The position numbers and the translations under genes were made by a program. DNA of 64,000 nt from JAAELZ01 sp965223465 (GTDB lineage: Bacteria > Pseudomonadota > Gammaproteobacteria > Arenicellales > Poriferihabitantaceae), in assembly GCA_965223465.1 (NCBI GenBank), contig OZ245025.1, positions 1,550,001-1,614,000 of the forward strand, in the 5' to 3' direction. Below, one piece after another: positions 34,485 through 43,740 of this stretch. Each line of letters begins with the position of its first letter. Position 1 is the stretch's first letter. Below the pieces are notes generated by a model that was not told the origin of the DNA, did not search any database, and saw nothing but the letters and a program-made list of their open reading frames with translations.

Positions 34485-34800
34485 GTTATTGCCCCTTTTT
34501 TCTTTATACATATTTGGCCTCCAGCTAGGCCGATTATCATACTAAAGTATAGTTTGGTGAGATTATCATACTAAAGTATAGTTTGGTGAGATTATCATAC
34601 TAAAGTATAGCCTTAGTCAACTAGAATTTTGACTAATCTATACATACTTCAGCTGAAAGAGGAAATAGAGTAGGCTACCGGGCCTAAATCAGAAAAAACT
34701 AAAGTTCCTAACCCGCCTTATTAGCGCGGAAACTTAGAAAAATCCCTATTCCGATTTGCTGATCAAAGAACCACAGCAGTCCTTCTAGTTCTGCGATGTA
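34485..34800. other. Intergenic region upstream of the giant repeat-protein gene
   Basis: This 316-base gap holds the ribosome-binding site of the large gene, the 29-bp tandem repeats (34532-34610), and AT-rich DNA to 34800. I see no further gene, RNA or convincing terminator in 34611-34800. Confidence 0.6.
34532..34610. repeat. Three direct repeats (29 bp) containing an ATACT-AA-AGTAT palindrome
   Basis: Two full 29-bp copies and a third of 21 bases follow each other without spacers: GATTATCATACTAAAGTATA then GTTTGGTGA. Each contains the inverted repeat ATACT-AA-AGTAT. The array is 48-126 bases before the ATG of the VWA/DUF11 gene, in promoter position, so it may be a cluster of regulator-binding sites. 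Confidence 0.85.
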
Positions 34801-35253
34801 CTATTCCACCACCCAATTCGTTGAGTTTGCGGTTGCTAAATTATTGCCCTCTTTATCTTTGACCACTACATCAAAAATCAACTGGCGTTTCTTTTGCTCA
34901 ACAAATCTGGCTGTAACATAAAAATGGCCTAAATCAGGCGAAATAACCTTTCGGTATTTAACTTCCATGTGACGAGTAAAGTTGGGAGGTGCAACCAACA
35001 TACTGAGTGGCCCGATAGTATTATCGATCGCTGCAGCGATCATACCACCCTGCATATTACCGTACGGGTTCAGCTGTTCGTCTAACACCGGAAACTTAAC
35101 GGTTAAGCTTGCTTCTGCCAAGTCATAATCCACCATCTCAGCCTGCATGGCATCAAACACGGGTGGTGGAATCTCAAATTGGTCTTCTCGACCCGCCAGC
35201 TTACTTTCCAGCATAGGCAGTAACTCTGCCGGAATTCTGTCTTTATCTATCAT
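34801..35253 (-). CDS. PaaI-like hotdog-fold acyl-CoA thioesterase
   Basis: A 150-residue hotdog protein. The conserved stretch LNPYGNMQGGMIAAAIDNTI matches the PaaI/YbgC-type active-site region (N/G-x-x-H/M-GG-x-x-A-x-x-D). The usual catalytic His in xHGG is Met here, as in several subfamilies, so activity and acyl substrate are uncertain. No coenzyme A pathway genes lie next to it. Confidence 0.82.
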   Translation of the reverse strand: MIDKDRIPAELLPMLESKLAGREDQFEIPPPVFDAMQAEMVDYDLAEASLTVKFPVLDEQLNPYGNMQGGMIAAAIDNTIGPLSMLVAPPNFTRHMEVKYRKVISPDLGHFYVTARFVEQKKRQLIFDVVVKDKEGNNLATANSTNWVVE

Positions 35254-35400
35254 GAGTCGTTATGAATACTCGCCAATGAAACGTACGCAGCTACTGTCGG
35301 CGCTTGGCGAGGGTTCAAAATACAATTATCGGCTTTTTAATTGGTATTTGTTGGCTACCTGTTAAATGCGCTGAATAATAATCCCTCGTTCGTCGAGCCG

Positions 35401-36030
35401 CTATGGCATAGGTATTTCACCCGCGTCGGTAGGGATTTTGTAACCCCTTTGCACTGCTTTCCGTCCTGCAATCGCTAGATACCAGCGTTTTACATTGGGA
35501 AAATCATTGAGATCAACCCGTTGCCATTCAAATCGAGACACCCAGGGCCAGGTCGCGATATCGGCAATTGAATAATCACCCGCCAGGTATTCATTTTTCG
35601 TTAACTGCCGGTCCATTACCCCAACCAAACGCTGGACTTCATCTGCATAGCGTTTTTCGGCGTACTCGCAAACACCCGGATTAAACTTCAGAAAGTGGTG
35701 TGCCTGACCCATCATCGGACCAACGCCACCCATTTGAAACATTAACCACTGAATAACATCCCAACGCGCGCCAGTTTCGGTTGGCAATAGCCGGCCAGTT
35801 TTTTCGGCCAGGTACATCAAAATAGCGCCCGATTCCATCAGCTTAATGTCAGTGTCGTTGTCCACGATCGCTGGGATTTTATTGTTCGGGCTGATTTTAA
35901 GAAAACCTTCTTCAAATTGCTGATTGTCCATAATATCTATCAGATGTACAGTGTACGGTAAGCCAACCTCTTCCAACATAATAGAAGCTTTGCGCCCATT
36001 CGGCGTACCATAAGTGTATAAATCAATCAT
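35401..36030 (-). CDS. Glutathione S-transferase (Nu/YfcG-like)
   Basis: A 209-residue GST. The start MIDLYTYGTPNGRKASIMLEE is the signature of Nu-class/YfcG-type bacterial GSTs, which show disulfide-bond reductase activity. NNKIPAIVD and LMESGAILMYLAEK bind glutathione, and the C-terminal domain has SIADIATWPWV. It lies between the thioesterase and PhhB on the same strand, but the spacing does not require an operon. Confidence 0.9.
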   Translation of the reverse strand: MIDLYTYGTPNGRKASIMLEEVGLPYTVHLIDIMDNQQFEEGFLKISPNNKIPAIVDNDTDIKLMESGAILMYLAEKTGRLLPTETGARWDVIQWLMFQMGGVGPMMGQAHHFLKFNPGVCEYAEKRYADEVQRLVGVMDRQLTKNEYLAGDYSIADIATWPWVSRFEWQRVDLNDFPNVKRWYLAIAGRKAVQRGYKIPTDAGEIPMP

Positions 36031-36105
36031 CGCTTATCCGTAGTTTTTGGTTAAAAAAGTAAGATATTTCGCCTGTGTGAGGGTAATACTCGCGCGCATG
36101 TCACT

Positions 36106-36441
36106 TCAAACCAATGCGGACGTTTTAGCAGCCATGATGAAATCATTCTTGTGTAAGCCTTTTATTTTATGGCTCCACCAGACGACTGTAACCGATGAGT
36201 ATTCCACGATCATCAATGGATGGTGGTCCGCGCTTTCAGCCAACTCAGCCACAGCGTTAGTAAATTGTATGGATTTCGTGTAATTGCCAGTTTGAAACAC
36301 GCGCTCTAATTTTTGAATATTGTCCTCGGTAACCAGCTTCCAACTCTGCACTTCTCGCATCAACGCTTCGATTTCACTCTGACAAAGCGTGCTGGCATCA
36401 ATGCTGCAAGCCTCACAGGTCTGTTTGGACAATTGACTCAT
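36106..36441 (-). CDS. phhB: Pterin-4a-carbinolamine dehydratase
   Basis: A 111-residue enzyme that dehydrates 4a-hydroxytetrahydropterin, regenerating the cofactor of aromatic amino-acid hydroxylases. The active-site motif is clear: ADHHPLMIVEYSSVTVVWWS, followed by H and the GLHKNDFIMAAK helix. No phenylalanine hydroxylase gene is adjacent. In bacteria without it the protein is often linked to molybdopterin or folate metabolism. Confidence 0.93.
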   Translation of the reverse strand: MSQLSKQTCEACSIDASTLCQSEIEALMREVQSWKLVTEDNIQKLERVFQTGNYTKSIQFTNAVAELAESADHHPLMIVEYSSVTVVWWSHKIKGLHKNDFIMAAKTSALV

Positions 36442-36622
36442 AATTAAGCTTTTTTAATCAGTATGTTTGTCAGGTTCTTGGTATTGCGTTAATCTATACA
36501 ATCGGATAGCTGGACCGCACTGATTCATACTAGCAAATGACATACGGATTAGCAAAATAATGTACCCACTCCGCCTAGGGGCATCCCGCCTGAATGCGGC
36601 CACTATCAAACCAGCCCCAGTA

Positions 36623-37456
36623 TTAAAATGGTTTACGGGCAACCAGCTCTATTGGCACAATTAGGTTATCAACAATTCCATCAATCATGTTTTTGAATTT
36701 AGCGCTGGCGTTTTTGCGTATTAAGGTATACAAGCTCAACTGAGGCGGCTCGTTTTTTTGTTGCGCTTTTTCCCGTAGCTGGCTAAAAAAAGCCAGTGCG
36801 AAATCGCGCCGATTGTTTTGTCTTAAAACGTCAAACCCTACGCTACTTAGCACCTGATGATATTGCAGAGCAGATGCTAATTTACTGCTTTCTGGTTCAC
36901 TTGCCAACGGCATCGGGTAAGTGAGGTTGCCCTCGTTTTGGCGCATTACATCATAGATACCAAAAAATGCACCCGGCTTGAGTACTCTAAAAACCTCGGT
37001 AAAGAATGTGGCTTTATCTTCAATATTCATTCCAACATGCAACGTATAAGCAGCATCGAAATAATCAGATTCAAAAGGCATTGACAACACGCTGGCTTGT
37101 ACTAGCGTAACCAACTCCTCTAATTTTACCCACCCCGTTAGCGCCAAGCCCGTTTCAATGTATTCTGGGGTTAAATCTACCCCTGTAACATAACTATGGT
37201 ACTGATGGGCCACATAACGCGCTGCGCCACCCAATCCGCAACCTAAATCCAAAACCTGACATTGTGAGAACAGGTCAAGCTGGTCAACTAAATGATCCGT
37301 TGCTAGTCGGCCACCGATATGAAACTCGTCAACCGCGGATAATTCCTCGATACTGACAGTCTCGGTCGTTTTTCCAAGTTGCTCAAGTGCTATTTTTATT
37401 GCGTTGAGTAAATCACCATGCGAATAATGATCTCTTACCCTTTCATCTTGGAGCAT
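36623..37456 (-). CDS. SAM-dependent methyltransferase
   Basis: A 277-residue class I methyltransferase. Motif I is VLDLGCGLGGAARYVA, the acidic end of strand 2 is GVDLTPEYIE, motif II includes MPFESDYFDAAYTLHVGMNI, and motif III is VLKPGAFFGIYDVMR. It resembles the glycine/sarcosine or dimethylglycine N-methyltransferase-like group (Methyltransf_11), but the substrate is undetermined. A 30-base gap separates it from the lipoprotein gene upstream of it in the same direction. Confidence 0.85.
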   Translation of the reverse strand: MLQDERVRDHYSHGDLLNAIKIALEQLGKTTETVSIEELSAVDEFHIGGRLATDHLVDQLDLFSQCQVLDLGCGLGGAARYVAHQYHSYVTGVDLTPEYIETGLALTGWVKLEELVTLVQASVLSMPFESDYFDAAYTLHVGMNIEDKATFFTEVFRVLKPGAFFGIYDVMRQNEGNLTYPMPLASEPESSKLASALQYHQVLSSVGFDVLRQNNRRDFALAFFSQLREKAQQKNEPPQLSLYTLIRKNASAKFKNMIDGIVDNLIVPIELVARKPF

Positions 37457-37486
37457 ATTTTCTACCGCTTGCCAGCTTTAACAATG

Positions 37487-38164
37487 CTATTCCTGAACCC
37501 CCTGTTTTAAGGCATCGGCTGCAATTCGTGCTTCTGCAGCGGCTTTTTCTAGCGTCTCCAGTGCGCTTTCCAATTGCGCAACCAGCGCATACAGAGACTG
37601 TTTGCTAATCGCCGTAGACGCCTGATCATTGATATCCTGGGTCTGTATTTCGCCCATTTGCTCTCGATACAACGATTGCTGCCGTTGGAGCACACTGCTG
37701 GTCGCGGCGCTATCATTTTGCAACATCGCTTTGGTTCTGTCCATCACGGCCGAACCCAATGCTTTGCTTCTCTCAATCATATCCTGACTGGCCGCCTTTA
37801 TATCTGCACTTACTTCGCTAGTTTTTGCCATTACCTCGGCACCGATCTTCTTGCTATCTTCCAGCGCTTGCTTACCAGCTAGTTTGGCATCAGCAGTGAG
37901 TCGTTCTGCGGCATCGGCCGCCGCTGCGCCCATTTCTTTGCCTTTTTCCAACGCCTGTTTACTCGTTTCCTTGCTTTTATCAGCCAGTTCTGCGGTTTTA
38001 TTCACGGCATTTTCAACCGCACTTTGCAGTTTTTCTACAACCTTGCTATCGGTCTGTGCTGTTATTAATGTATTGGGTTCGGTTATGTTTGTAGTAGGTG
38101 TCTCCTCATCACTACACCCGGCGAGCCCGATTAGCATTGTGATCAGAATAATTCGTTTTGTCAT
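37487..38164 (-). CDS. Coiled-coil lipoprotein of unknown function
   Basis: A 225-residue lipoprotein: the leader ends in the lipobox LAGC (C17). The rest is almost wholly alpha-helical, with repeated Ala/Lys/Glu patterns (such as ALEKGKEMGAAAADAAERL) resembling apolipoprotein- or LEA-like amphipathic helices. Little hydrophobic core is visible. It may be an envelope spacer or membrane-associated stress protein, but no function can be assigned. Confidence 0.75.
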   Translation of the reverse strand: MTKRIILITMLIGLAGCSDEETPTTNITEPNTLITAQTDSKVVEKLQSAVENAVNKTAELADKSKETSKQALEKGKEMGAAAADAAERLTADAKLAGKQALEDSKKIGAEVMAKTSEVSADIKAASQDMIERSKALGSAVMDRTKAMLQNDSAATSSVLQRQQSLYREQMGEIQTQDINDQASTAISKQSLYALVAQLESALETLEKAAAEARIAADALKQGVQE

Positions 38165-38182
38165 TTGTCCAGTCCATCAATT

Positions 38183-38429
38183 GATCAGTTGAAAACAAAA
38201 GTATAGCACGCTTAACTATTCTTCTGCGCTGTAGGCTGTTCCTTTCAGCACCTAGCTTTGAAATGCAATGGAACCGCTAATAATTATTAATAAACCAATA
38301 ATGGTGGATCGGTTAAAAACAAAAGTATAGCACGCTTGACTATTCTTCTGCGCTGTGGGCTGTCCCTTTCAGCGCCCATCTTTGAAAAATAATGGAACCG
38401 CTAATTATTAATAAACCAATAATGGTGGA
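38183..38429. repeat. Imperfect tandem duplication (period 124 bp) at the 3' end of the DMT transporter gene
   Basis: Copy A (38183-38306) and copy B (38307-38429) share long blocks such as AACAAAAGTATAGCACGCTT and AATAAACCAATAATGGTGGA, with scattered substitutions and small indels. Copy B includes the last ~30 codons of the transporter gene; copy A is a non-coding relic just downstream of its stop. The changes are consistent with an older duplication that is decaying. Confidence 0.85.
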
Positions 38430-39251
38430 AGGGAAAATGGGCTCACGCAACACTAACCAGATCACTAGCAATGCACCAAACGGGGTAAGAAATATCATAT
38501 TATTCAACATGCTGACATGCTTGGCGAGGCGCAGAGCCTGAAACCAGCAGAAAAATGCCAACGACATCTCGAACATACCAATATAGATTGCGCCGAATAC
38601 TGCTTTGACACTCGGTAAAGCCCATGCTCCCAGCAGACTTATCAACACCGCTATCCATAGGGTACCGGCGATAAAATTAACCAACAAACGCAATAACGGA
38701 TCCTGTTTATCCGTCTGATTGACTAGCCAGTATGCGCCCCAGGCCAGGGTGCTGCTTAAAGCCAAAATGACCCCGGTTGTATTGGAAAACTGCATGCTAA
38801 AAACATCTCCCCGAGTAGCCACCATTGCCACCCCAAAAAAACTCACTGCAATAGCGATAACACTGGCGACACCCAAGCGCTGCCCCAGAAAGATAACGCC
38901 GAGCAGGGTTAACACGATTGGCCAGGTGAAATTCAATACCTGCGCCTCCTGCGCGGGCAGTAATGTATAAGCTTGAAACAACAGCATATAATATAAACCC
39001 GGATTGAGTAGACCCAATAAGCCAGATCGTCTGTAATCAACGCTTTGCCATTCGCGTAAAGCACCAATCCTTCCGGTAAAAATGCACAACAAGGCCAATA
39101 CAATCATCGATGTTAACGCGGCGTAAAATACCAATAGCATAAAATCGATATGCGCAAGGGTAAGTTTAAAAGCAGTGGCCGCAGTTGACCAGAACACGAT
39201 TGTCATAGCCGCAAAGCCCATGGCCCGAGTCTGCCTACTAAACATGCTCAA
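38340..39251 (-). CDS. DMT superfamily (EamA) transporter
   Basis: A 303-residue inner-membrane protein with ten hydrophobic segments in two five-helix EamA halves (the first ends at VAMVATRGDVF, the second at LLIISGSIIFQR). Members export amino acids or metabolites, and the substrate cannot be told from sequence. It starts three bases before pgeF ends and is transcribed in the same direction downstream of it. Its 3' end lies in a tandem duplication. Confidence 0.88.
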   Translation of the reverse strand: MSMFSRQTRAMGFAAMTIVFWSTAATAFKLTLAHIDFMLLVFYAALTSMIVLALLCIFTGRIGALREWQSVDYRRSGLLGLLNPGLYYMLLFQAYTLLPAQEAQVLNFTWPIVLTLLGVIFLGQRLGVASVIAIAVSFFGVAMVATRGDVFSMQFSNTTGVILALSSTLAWGAYWLVNQTDKQDPLLRLLVNFIAGTLWIAVLISLLGAWALPSVKAVFGAIYIGMFEMSLAFFCWFQALRLAKHVSMLNNMIFLTPFGALLVIWLVLREPIFPSTIIGLLIISGSIIFQRWALKGTAHSAEE

Positions 39252-39253
39252 TC

Positions 39254-40057
39254 CTAGGTAGCGGTCAACGCAATCGCAGCGATTTGACGACCGTAATCCG
39301 TTTCTCCCTGCTGACAGCTGCGCCGATAACTAAAATATTTATCTGGCTGACTAAAGGTATCTTCCTTGCTTCGATCAAGATGTCGAATGCCGACTTTTTG
39401 CAATCGTACACAAATGTACGCTGGGGTATCAAAATACAGCTTTTCCCCCTTGGTATGAAAAAAAGGCGATGCGTCGATACTGGAGTGCTGCGCGAACATT
39501 GCTTGAAAATCAGCCTGAACTTCATAGTGTTCCCACTGCATGGCAGGCCCAATTGAGGCATGTATATGATCACGTTGAGCGCCCAGTATAAGCATGTGCT
39601 CGATCACGGCTTCATTTATCCCATCTAAAGCACCTTTCCAGCCTGAATGCGCCGCACCAATCACCTTGCGCAACGGATCCACAAATAAAACCGGCGCGCA
39701 ATCTGCACCCAACGAACCCAACGCAACTCCGTGATCTGCACTCACCATGCCATCTGCCTGAATATTGAATTGTGGTTCGCTTGCAGCCGTGATATGCACA
39801 ACTTGTGTGGTATGCGCCTGTTTTAGGCTGAACAAGCGGTGCGGCTGCACCCCAATTTGGGCCGCTACGCGACGTCGGTTTTCGTTTACATTGGCTGTCT
39901 GGTCGAGTGAAGAATGCCCGCAATTTAAACTCGAGTATATTCCTTTAGATATGCCCCCTTGTGCGCCATAAAATCCATGCCGAATGCAATCGAGCTGATT
40001 TAGCATCGGACTGGTAGAATATGGGGGTCTTGGGTTTGAAGAGGTCGGCATCGGCAT
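39254..40057 (-). CDS. pgeF: Peptidoglycan editing factor / purine nucleoside phosphorylase-like (YfiH, laccase domain)
   Basis: A 267-residue member of the multicopper-oxidase-related YfiH family, which corrects misincorporated peptidoglycan precursors and/or acts on purine nucleosides. Zinc or copper ligands are visible: H in LKQAHTTQV, C in GADCAPVLF and H in GAAHSGWKG. Other marks are SLNCG, NRRRVA and SIGPAM. An alternative ATG at 40006 (MLNQLD) would match the family N-terminus better than 40057. It is divergent from ubiA. Confidence 0.9.
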   Translation of the reverse strand: MPMPTSSNPRPPYSTSPMLNQLDCIRHGFYGAQGGISKGIYSSLNCGHSSLDQTANVNENRRRVAAQIGVQPHRLFSLKQAHTTQVVHITAASEPQFNIQADGMVSADHGVALGSLGADCAPVLFVDPLRKVIGAAHSGWKGALDGINEAVIEHMLILGAQRDHIHASIGPAMQWEHYEVQADFQAMFAQHSSIDASPFFHTKGEKLYFDTPAYICVRLQKVGIRHLDRSKEDTFSQPDKYFSYRRSCQQGETDYGRQIAAIALTAT

Positions 40058-40113
40058 GAAGCTGCGACTTTACCTTCATCCCAAGTGATGTCAATCCGAA
40101 GCGATTAATAAAA

Positions 40114-40965
40114 TTGAAAAAACTGTCAGCTTACTTGCGTTTAATGCGTCTAGATCGCCCGATCGGTGCATTTTTGCTGTTGTGGCCAACCTTATGGGCG
40201 CTTTGGATAGCGGGCAGCGGCCAGCCGCCTGCGCACATTGTCCTCATATTTGTACTGGGTGTGTTTGTCATGCGCGCTGCTGGATGCGTAGTAAATGATT
40301 ACGCCGATAGAAATTTTGATGGTAATGTAGCTCGCACTAAAGCCCGACCGCTTGCAAACGGTGAGTTGCAGGTTCGCGATGCTGCCATCGCATTCGCACT
40401 TTTGCTTATACTGGCAATCTTATTAGTGCTGCAACTAAATCGAATGAGTCTATATGTTGCCGTATTTGCGCTGGCCATTGCTGCCTTTTACCCTTTCACC
40501 AAGCGTTTCACCTATCTACCCCAATTCGTGCTAGGGATTGCATTTTCCATGGGTATACCCATGGCATTTACCGCACAATTGAACACCATTCCGTCAGTGG
40601 CGTGGTGGTTGCTTGTTGCTAATCTATTATGGGTAGTCGCTTACGACACCATCTATGCCATGGTGGATCGTGACGACGATCTGAAAATCGGTATTAAGTC
40701 CACCGCGATACTGTTTGGCCGTTTCGATAAAGCGATTGTGCTTGGATTGGGGGGTGCGAGCTTGCTGGTTTTGGCATTTATCGGCCAAACTCAACAGTTT
40801 AATACTTATTACTATGGTGGTTTACTATTGGCCTTATGTAATTTGCTTTATCAACAATGGCTCATAAAAGATCAGGTCAACGCACTGCAATTTACCGCAT
40901 TTTTAACCAATAACTGGTTTGGTGCCTTTGTTTTTATCGGCCTGCTGCTTAACTATCTGGCTTGA
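40114..40965 (+). CDS. ubiA: 4-hydroxybenzoate polyprenyltransferase
   Basis: An inner-membrane prenyltransferase joining the polyprenyl chain to 4-hydroxybenzoate in ubiquinone synthesis. The 283 residues start at TTG (MKKLSAYLRLMRLDRPIGAF). The aspartate motifs are NDYADRNFDG and YDTIYAMVDRDDD, both needed for Mg-prenyl diphosphate. About eight membrane segments are predicted. Its presence implies that ubiquinone is in the quinone pool used by NapC/NapH. Confidence 0.95.
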   Translation: MKKLSAYLRLMRLDRPIGAFLLLWPTLWALWIAGSGQPPAHIVLIFVLGVFVMRAAGCVVNDYADRNFDGNVARTKARPLANGELQVRDAAIAFALLLILAILLVLQLNRMSLYVAVFALAIAAFYPFTKRFTYLPQFVLGIAFSMGIPMAFTAQLNTIPSVAWWLLVANLLWVVAYDTIYAMVDRDDDLKIGIKSTAILFGRFDKAIVLGLGGASLLVLAFIGQTQQFNTYYYGGLLLALCNLLYQQWLIKDQVNALQFTAFLTNNWFGAFVFIGLLLNYLA

Positions 40966-40997
40966 TCCTCGCCTAAATGATGGTTATAGTTGCTGCA

Positions 40998-41072
40998 GCT
41001 CAACGGGGTGCCATTGGCTGAGAAACACCCGTCGAACCTGATCCGGGTTGTGCCGGCGGAGGAATTGAGTCC
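40998..41072 (+). ncRNA. Thiamine pyrophosphate (TPP) riboswitch
   Basis: The conserved THI-box elements occur in order: ACGGGGTG near 41002, CTGAGA at 41018-41023, GAACCTGATC near 41034-41043 and CCGGCGGAGGAA near 41053. They form the known three-way TPP aptamer. It sits about 75 bases before thiB, so thiBPQ is expected to be switched off when TPP is plentiful. Confidence 0.93.
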
Positions 41073-41145
41073 TTTCACCCCTTTGCTTAGTCCACACTCG
41101 GCGTTATCCACTGAGACTCATAATCTCATAATATGATGCTGACCA

Positions 41146-42138
41146 ATGAAAAAATCTACACTAGCTACAGGCCTATTATTCACTGTTTTAACTTTCAGCG
41201 CTTTTGCGCAGGATAAGCCAGTCCTCACTGTTTATACCTACGATTCGTTCTCATCTGATTGGGGACCAGGGCCGAAAATCAAAACCGCATTTGAAGCCCA
41301 ATGCGATTGTGAACTGAAATTTATTGCTACCGACAGCTCGACTGGTATTTTAAGCCGCGTTTTACTCGAAGGAGAAAAAAGCCCTGCTGATATCGTGCTG
41401 GGCCTGGACGCAACCCAACTTAGCCAGGCTAAAGCAACCGGCCTGCTAGCAGAGCATGGCGTCAATATGCAAGCACTCAAGCTGCCCATTGAGTGGAATG
41501 ATAATATCTTCCTGCCTTATGACTACGGCTATTTTGCCTTTATTTATGATGAAACAAAGCTTGCAACCCCGCCTACTAGTCTGGACGAGCTAGCGGCTTC
41601 GGAGCTCAAAGTTATTGTCCAAGACCCACGTAGTAGCACCCCTGGCTTGGGTTTACTAATCTGGATTCAGGCGAGCAAAGGTACAGAAGCAGCGGATTAC
41701 TGGCAAGCGCTCTCGGACAATGTCGTCACGGTCACCAAAGGCTGGTCTGAAGCATACGGATTGTTTCTTGAAGGAGAATCAGACATGGTATTGAGTTACA
41801 CCACTTCGCCTGCGTACCATCAGATATCTGAACAGAAAAATCAGTTTAAAGCCGCGGCTTTCAGCGACGGTCATGCCATACAAATGGAAGTGGCCGCCAA
41901 GCTTAAAACCTCTGCGCAACCTAAACTGGCGGATCAATTCATGGCGTTTATTTTAAGCGATGCTTTTCAATCGCTCATTCCCACAGGGAACTGGATGTAT
42001 CCAGTCACTAACGTCGCGCTACCGGAAGCATTCTCTAATTTGGTGCAGCCCACCGAAAACCTGACTGTTGACGCTGACGAGTTACAGCAAAACAAAAAGC
42101 AATGGCTAACCCATTTTACCCAAGGCCTAGCTAAATAA
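41146..42138 (+). CDS. thiB: Thiamine ABC transporter, periplasmic binding protein
   Basis: Binds thiamine, and possibly its phosphates, in the periplasm for import. The 330-residue protein has a signal peptide ending at AFAQ, then the family-typical LTVYTYDSFSSDWGPGPKI, FIATDSSTGILSRV and YDYGYFAFIYDE. It is first in the riboswitch-controlled operon thiB-thiP-thiQ. Confidence 0.93.
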   Translation: MKKSTLATGLLFTVLTFSAFAQDKPVLTVYTYDSFSSDWGPGPKIKTAFEAQCDCELKFIATDSSTGILSRVLLEGEKSPADIVLGLDATQLSQAKATGLLAEHGVNMQALKLPIEWNDNIFLPYDYGYFAFIYDETKLATPPTSLDELAASELKVIVQDPRSSTPGLGLLIWIQASKGTEAADYWQALSDNVVTVTKGWSEAYGLFLEGESDMVLSYTTSPAYHQISEQKNQFKAAAFSDGHAIQMEVAAKLKTSAQPKLADQFMAFILSDAFQSLIPTGNWMYPVTNVALPEAFSNLVQPTENLTVDADELQQNKKQWLTHFTQGLAK

Positions 42139-42162
42139 TAATCGATCTACGGGGCAATTAAA

Positions 42163-43740
42163 TTGCTTGGCTGGATTGCTTTTGCCGGTATACTGAGCAC
42201 AATTGGGCTGGCCTTGGGTGGCTTAGTCTACGAGGCACCCTCGCTTTCGCTCGGCCAAATTTTAGCCGAAGCTGAAATCTGGCGCATTGTACGTTTCACG
42301 CTGTGGCAAGCTTTTCTTTCTTGCTTGCTGAGCATTACACTGGCCATCCCTTTTGCGCGCGCATTGGCCAGACGGCGCCATTTTTGGGGGCGCAAGCTGT
42401 TGATCCAACTCAGCAGTTTATCCCTGGTAATCCCAACCATGGTCGCCGTTTTTGGCATTGCAGCAGTCCATGGCCGCAATGGCTGGTTGAATCAACTATT
42501 AGCAATGATTGGGCTTGAGCATGGTTATTCCTTGTACGGATTAAACGGTATTCTGCTAGCCCATATATTCTTTAACTTACCCTTAGCAACCCGCGTTTTG
42601 CTTAATGCTATCGAATCACTCCCCAGCCAAACCTGGCGACTTGCGAGTCAGTTAGGGCTTCCACCTGTTTCTATATTCAAATACATAGAATGGCCATTGA
42701 TCCGCTCGGTGATTCCAGGCATTGCGGGGCTGATCTTCATGCTGTGCTTTACCTCTTTCGCCATCGTGCTGGCGCTCGGGGGTGGACCGGCTACTTCCAC
42801 CCTGGAAGTCGCTATCTACCAGGCTATTCGTTTTGACTACGATATTGGGCGTGGGGTGGTGCTTGCATTCATCCAGATCGCGGTTTGTCTGGCATTGGTT
42901 ATCGGTTTTAACCTTAGCCGTCAAAACTTCAGCTTTCAAATTGGCGCACATACTGAATATCACCGACCCGATGCACAAAACAAACTGACTAGTACCATAG
43001 ATTTTTGCGTTATTATCATCGCAGGCTTGTTTTTGTTATCCCCATTGATCGCGGTGATCGCGCGCGCGATCTCACCCCATATTTTTAGCGTTTTAACCAA
43101 TACAGCCTTTACTCGGGCTTTGTTCAGCTCCCTTGTCATCAGCCTAAGCGCTGCATTGTTGGCATTGGCTTTAAGCCTACCTATTTCATTTTTATATAAA
43201 AACCTGGCCTTTCGCGGCGCCAAACGAAGTGCAAATCTATTGGATATGGGCAGCGCTTTGATTTTGGTCGTGCCCCCTTTAACCCTTGGCATGGGATTAT
43301 TTCTCGTATTGCGCTCCTTTGCCAACTTGTTCCAGCTCGGGATTTATTTGGTCATATTAATCAACGCTATCCTCGCAGTACCATTTTTAGTTCGTATCTT
43401 ACAACCGCCGATTCGAGCAAGCGCATACCAAGTTGATCGCCTCAGCATAAGCTTAGGTGTTAAAGGCTGGAGCTTGTTTAAAATTGTCTATTGGCCATTG
43501 ATCCGCAAACCAGTTGCGTTTGCGCTGGCAATTGCTGCCACTCTCTCGCTGGGTGATATGGGTGTCATTGCCTTATTTGGCACCCAGGATTTAAGCACCC
43601 TACCACTTCTGATCTACCGCTTATTTGGCGCTTACCGAATGGACGAAGCTGCGGTGGTGGCCTTGTTTTTGTGTATTCTATGTTTTGCTATATTTTGGAG
43701 TATTGAACGCTTACTTGGGGGTCAGGATAAAAATGCTTGA
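42163..43740 (+). CDS. thiP: Thiamine ABC transporter permease (fused two-copy)
   Basis: A 525-residue inner-membrane permease made of two homologous six-helix halves, as in ThiP. Each half ends in an EAA loop (SQTWRLASQLGLPPVSIFKY and VDRLSISLGVKGWSLFKIVY). The start is TTG, 25 bases after thiB, and the end overlaps thiQ by eight bases. Confidence 0.93.
   Translation: MLGWIAFAGILSTIGLALGGLVYEAPSLSLGQILAEAEIWRIVRFTLWQAFLSCLLSITLAIPFARALARRRHFWGRKLLIQLSSLSLVIPTMVAVFGIAAVHGRNGWLNQLLAMIGLEHGYSLYGLNGILLAHIFFNLPLATRVLLNAIESLPSQTWRLASQLGLPPVSIFKYIEWPLIRSVIPGIAGLIFMLCFTSFAIVLALGGGPATSTLEVAIYQAIRFDYDIGRGVVLAFIQIAVCLALVIGFNLSRQNFSFQIGAHTEYHRPDAQNKLTSTIDFCVIIIAGLFLLSPLIAVIARAISPHIFSVLTNTAFTRALFSSLVISLSAALLALALSLPISFLYKNLAFRGAKRSANLLDMGSALILVVPPLTLGMGLFLVLRSFANLFQLGIYLVILINAILAVPFLVRILQPPIRASAYQVDRLSISLGVKGWSLFKIVYWPLIRKPVAFALAIAATLSLGDMGVIALFGTQDLSTLPLLIYRLFGAYRMDEAAVVALFLCILCFAIFWSIERLLGGQDKNA

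Noticed and set aside
34532..34610. Short CRISPR array from the 29-bp repeats
   Set aside because: The copies directly abut with no spacers and there are only three; no cas genes are nearby.
35147..35365. 72-codon + strand frame over the thioesterase 5' end
   Set aside because: Shadow of the thioesterase gene, no ribosome-binding site.
36454..36642. 62-codon frame between phhB and the methyltransferase
   Set aside because: It overlaps the methyltransferase 3' end in another frame and shows no family features.
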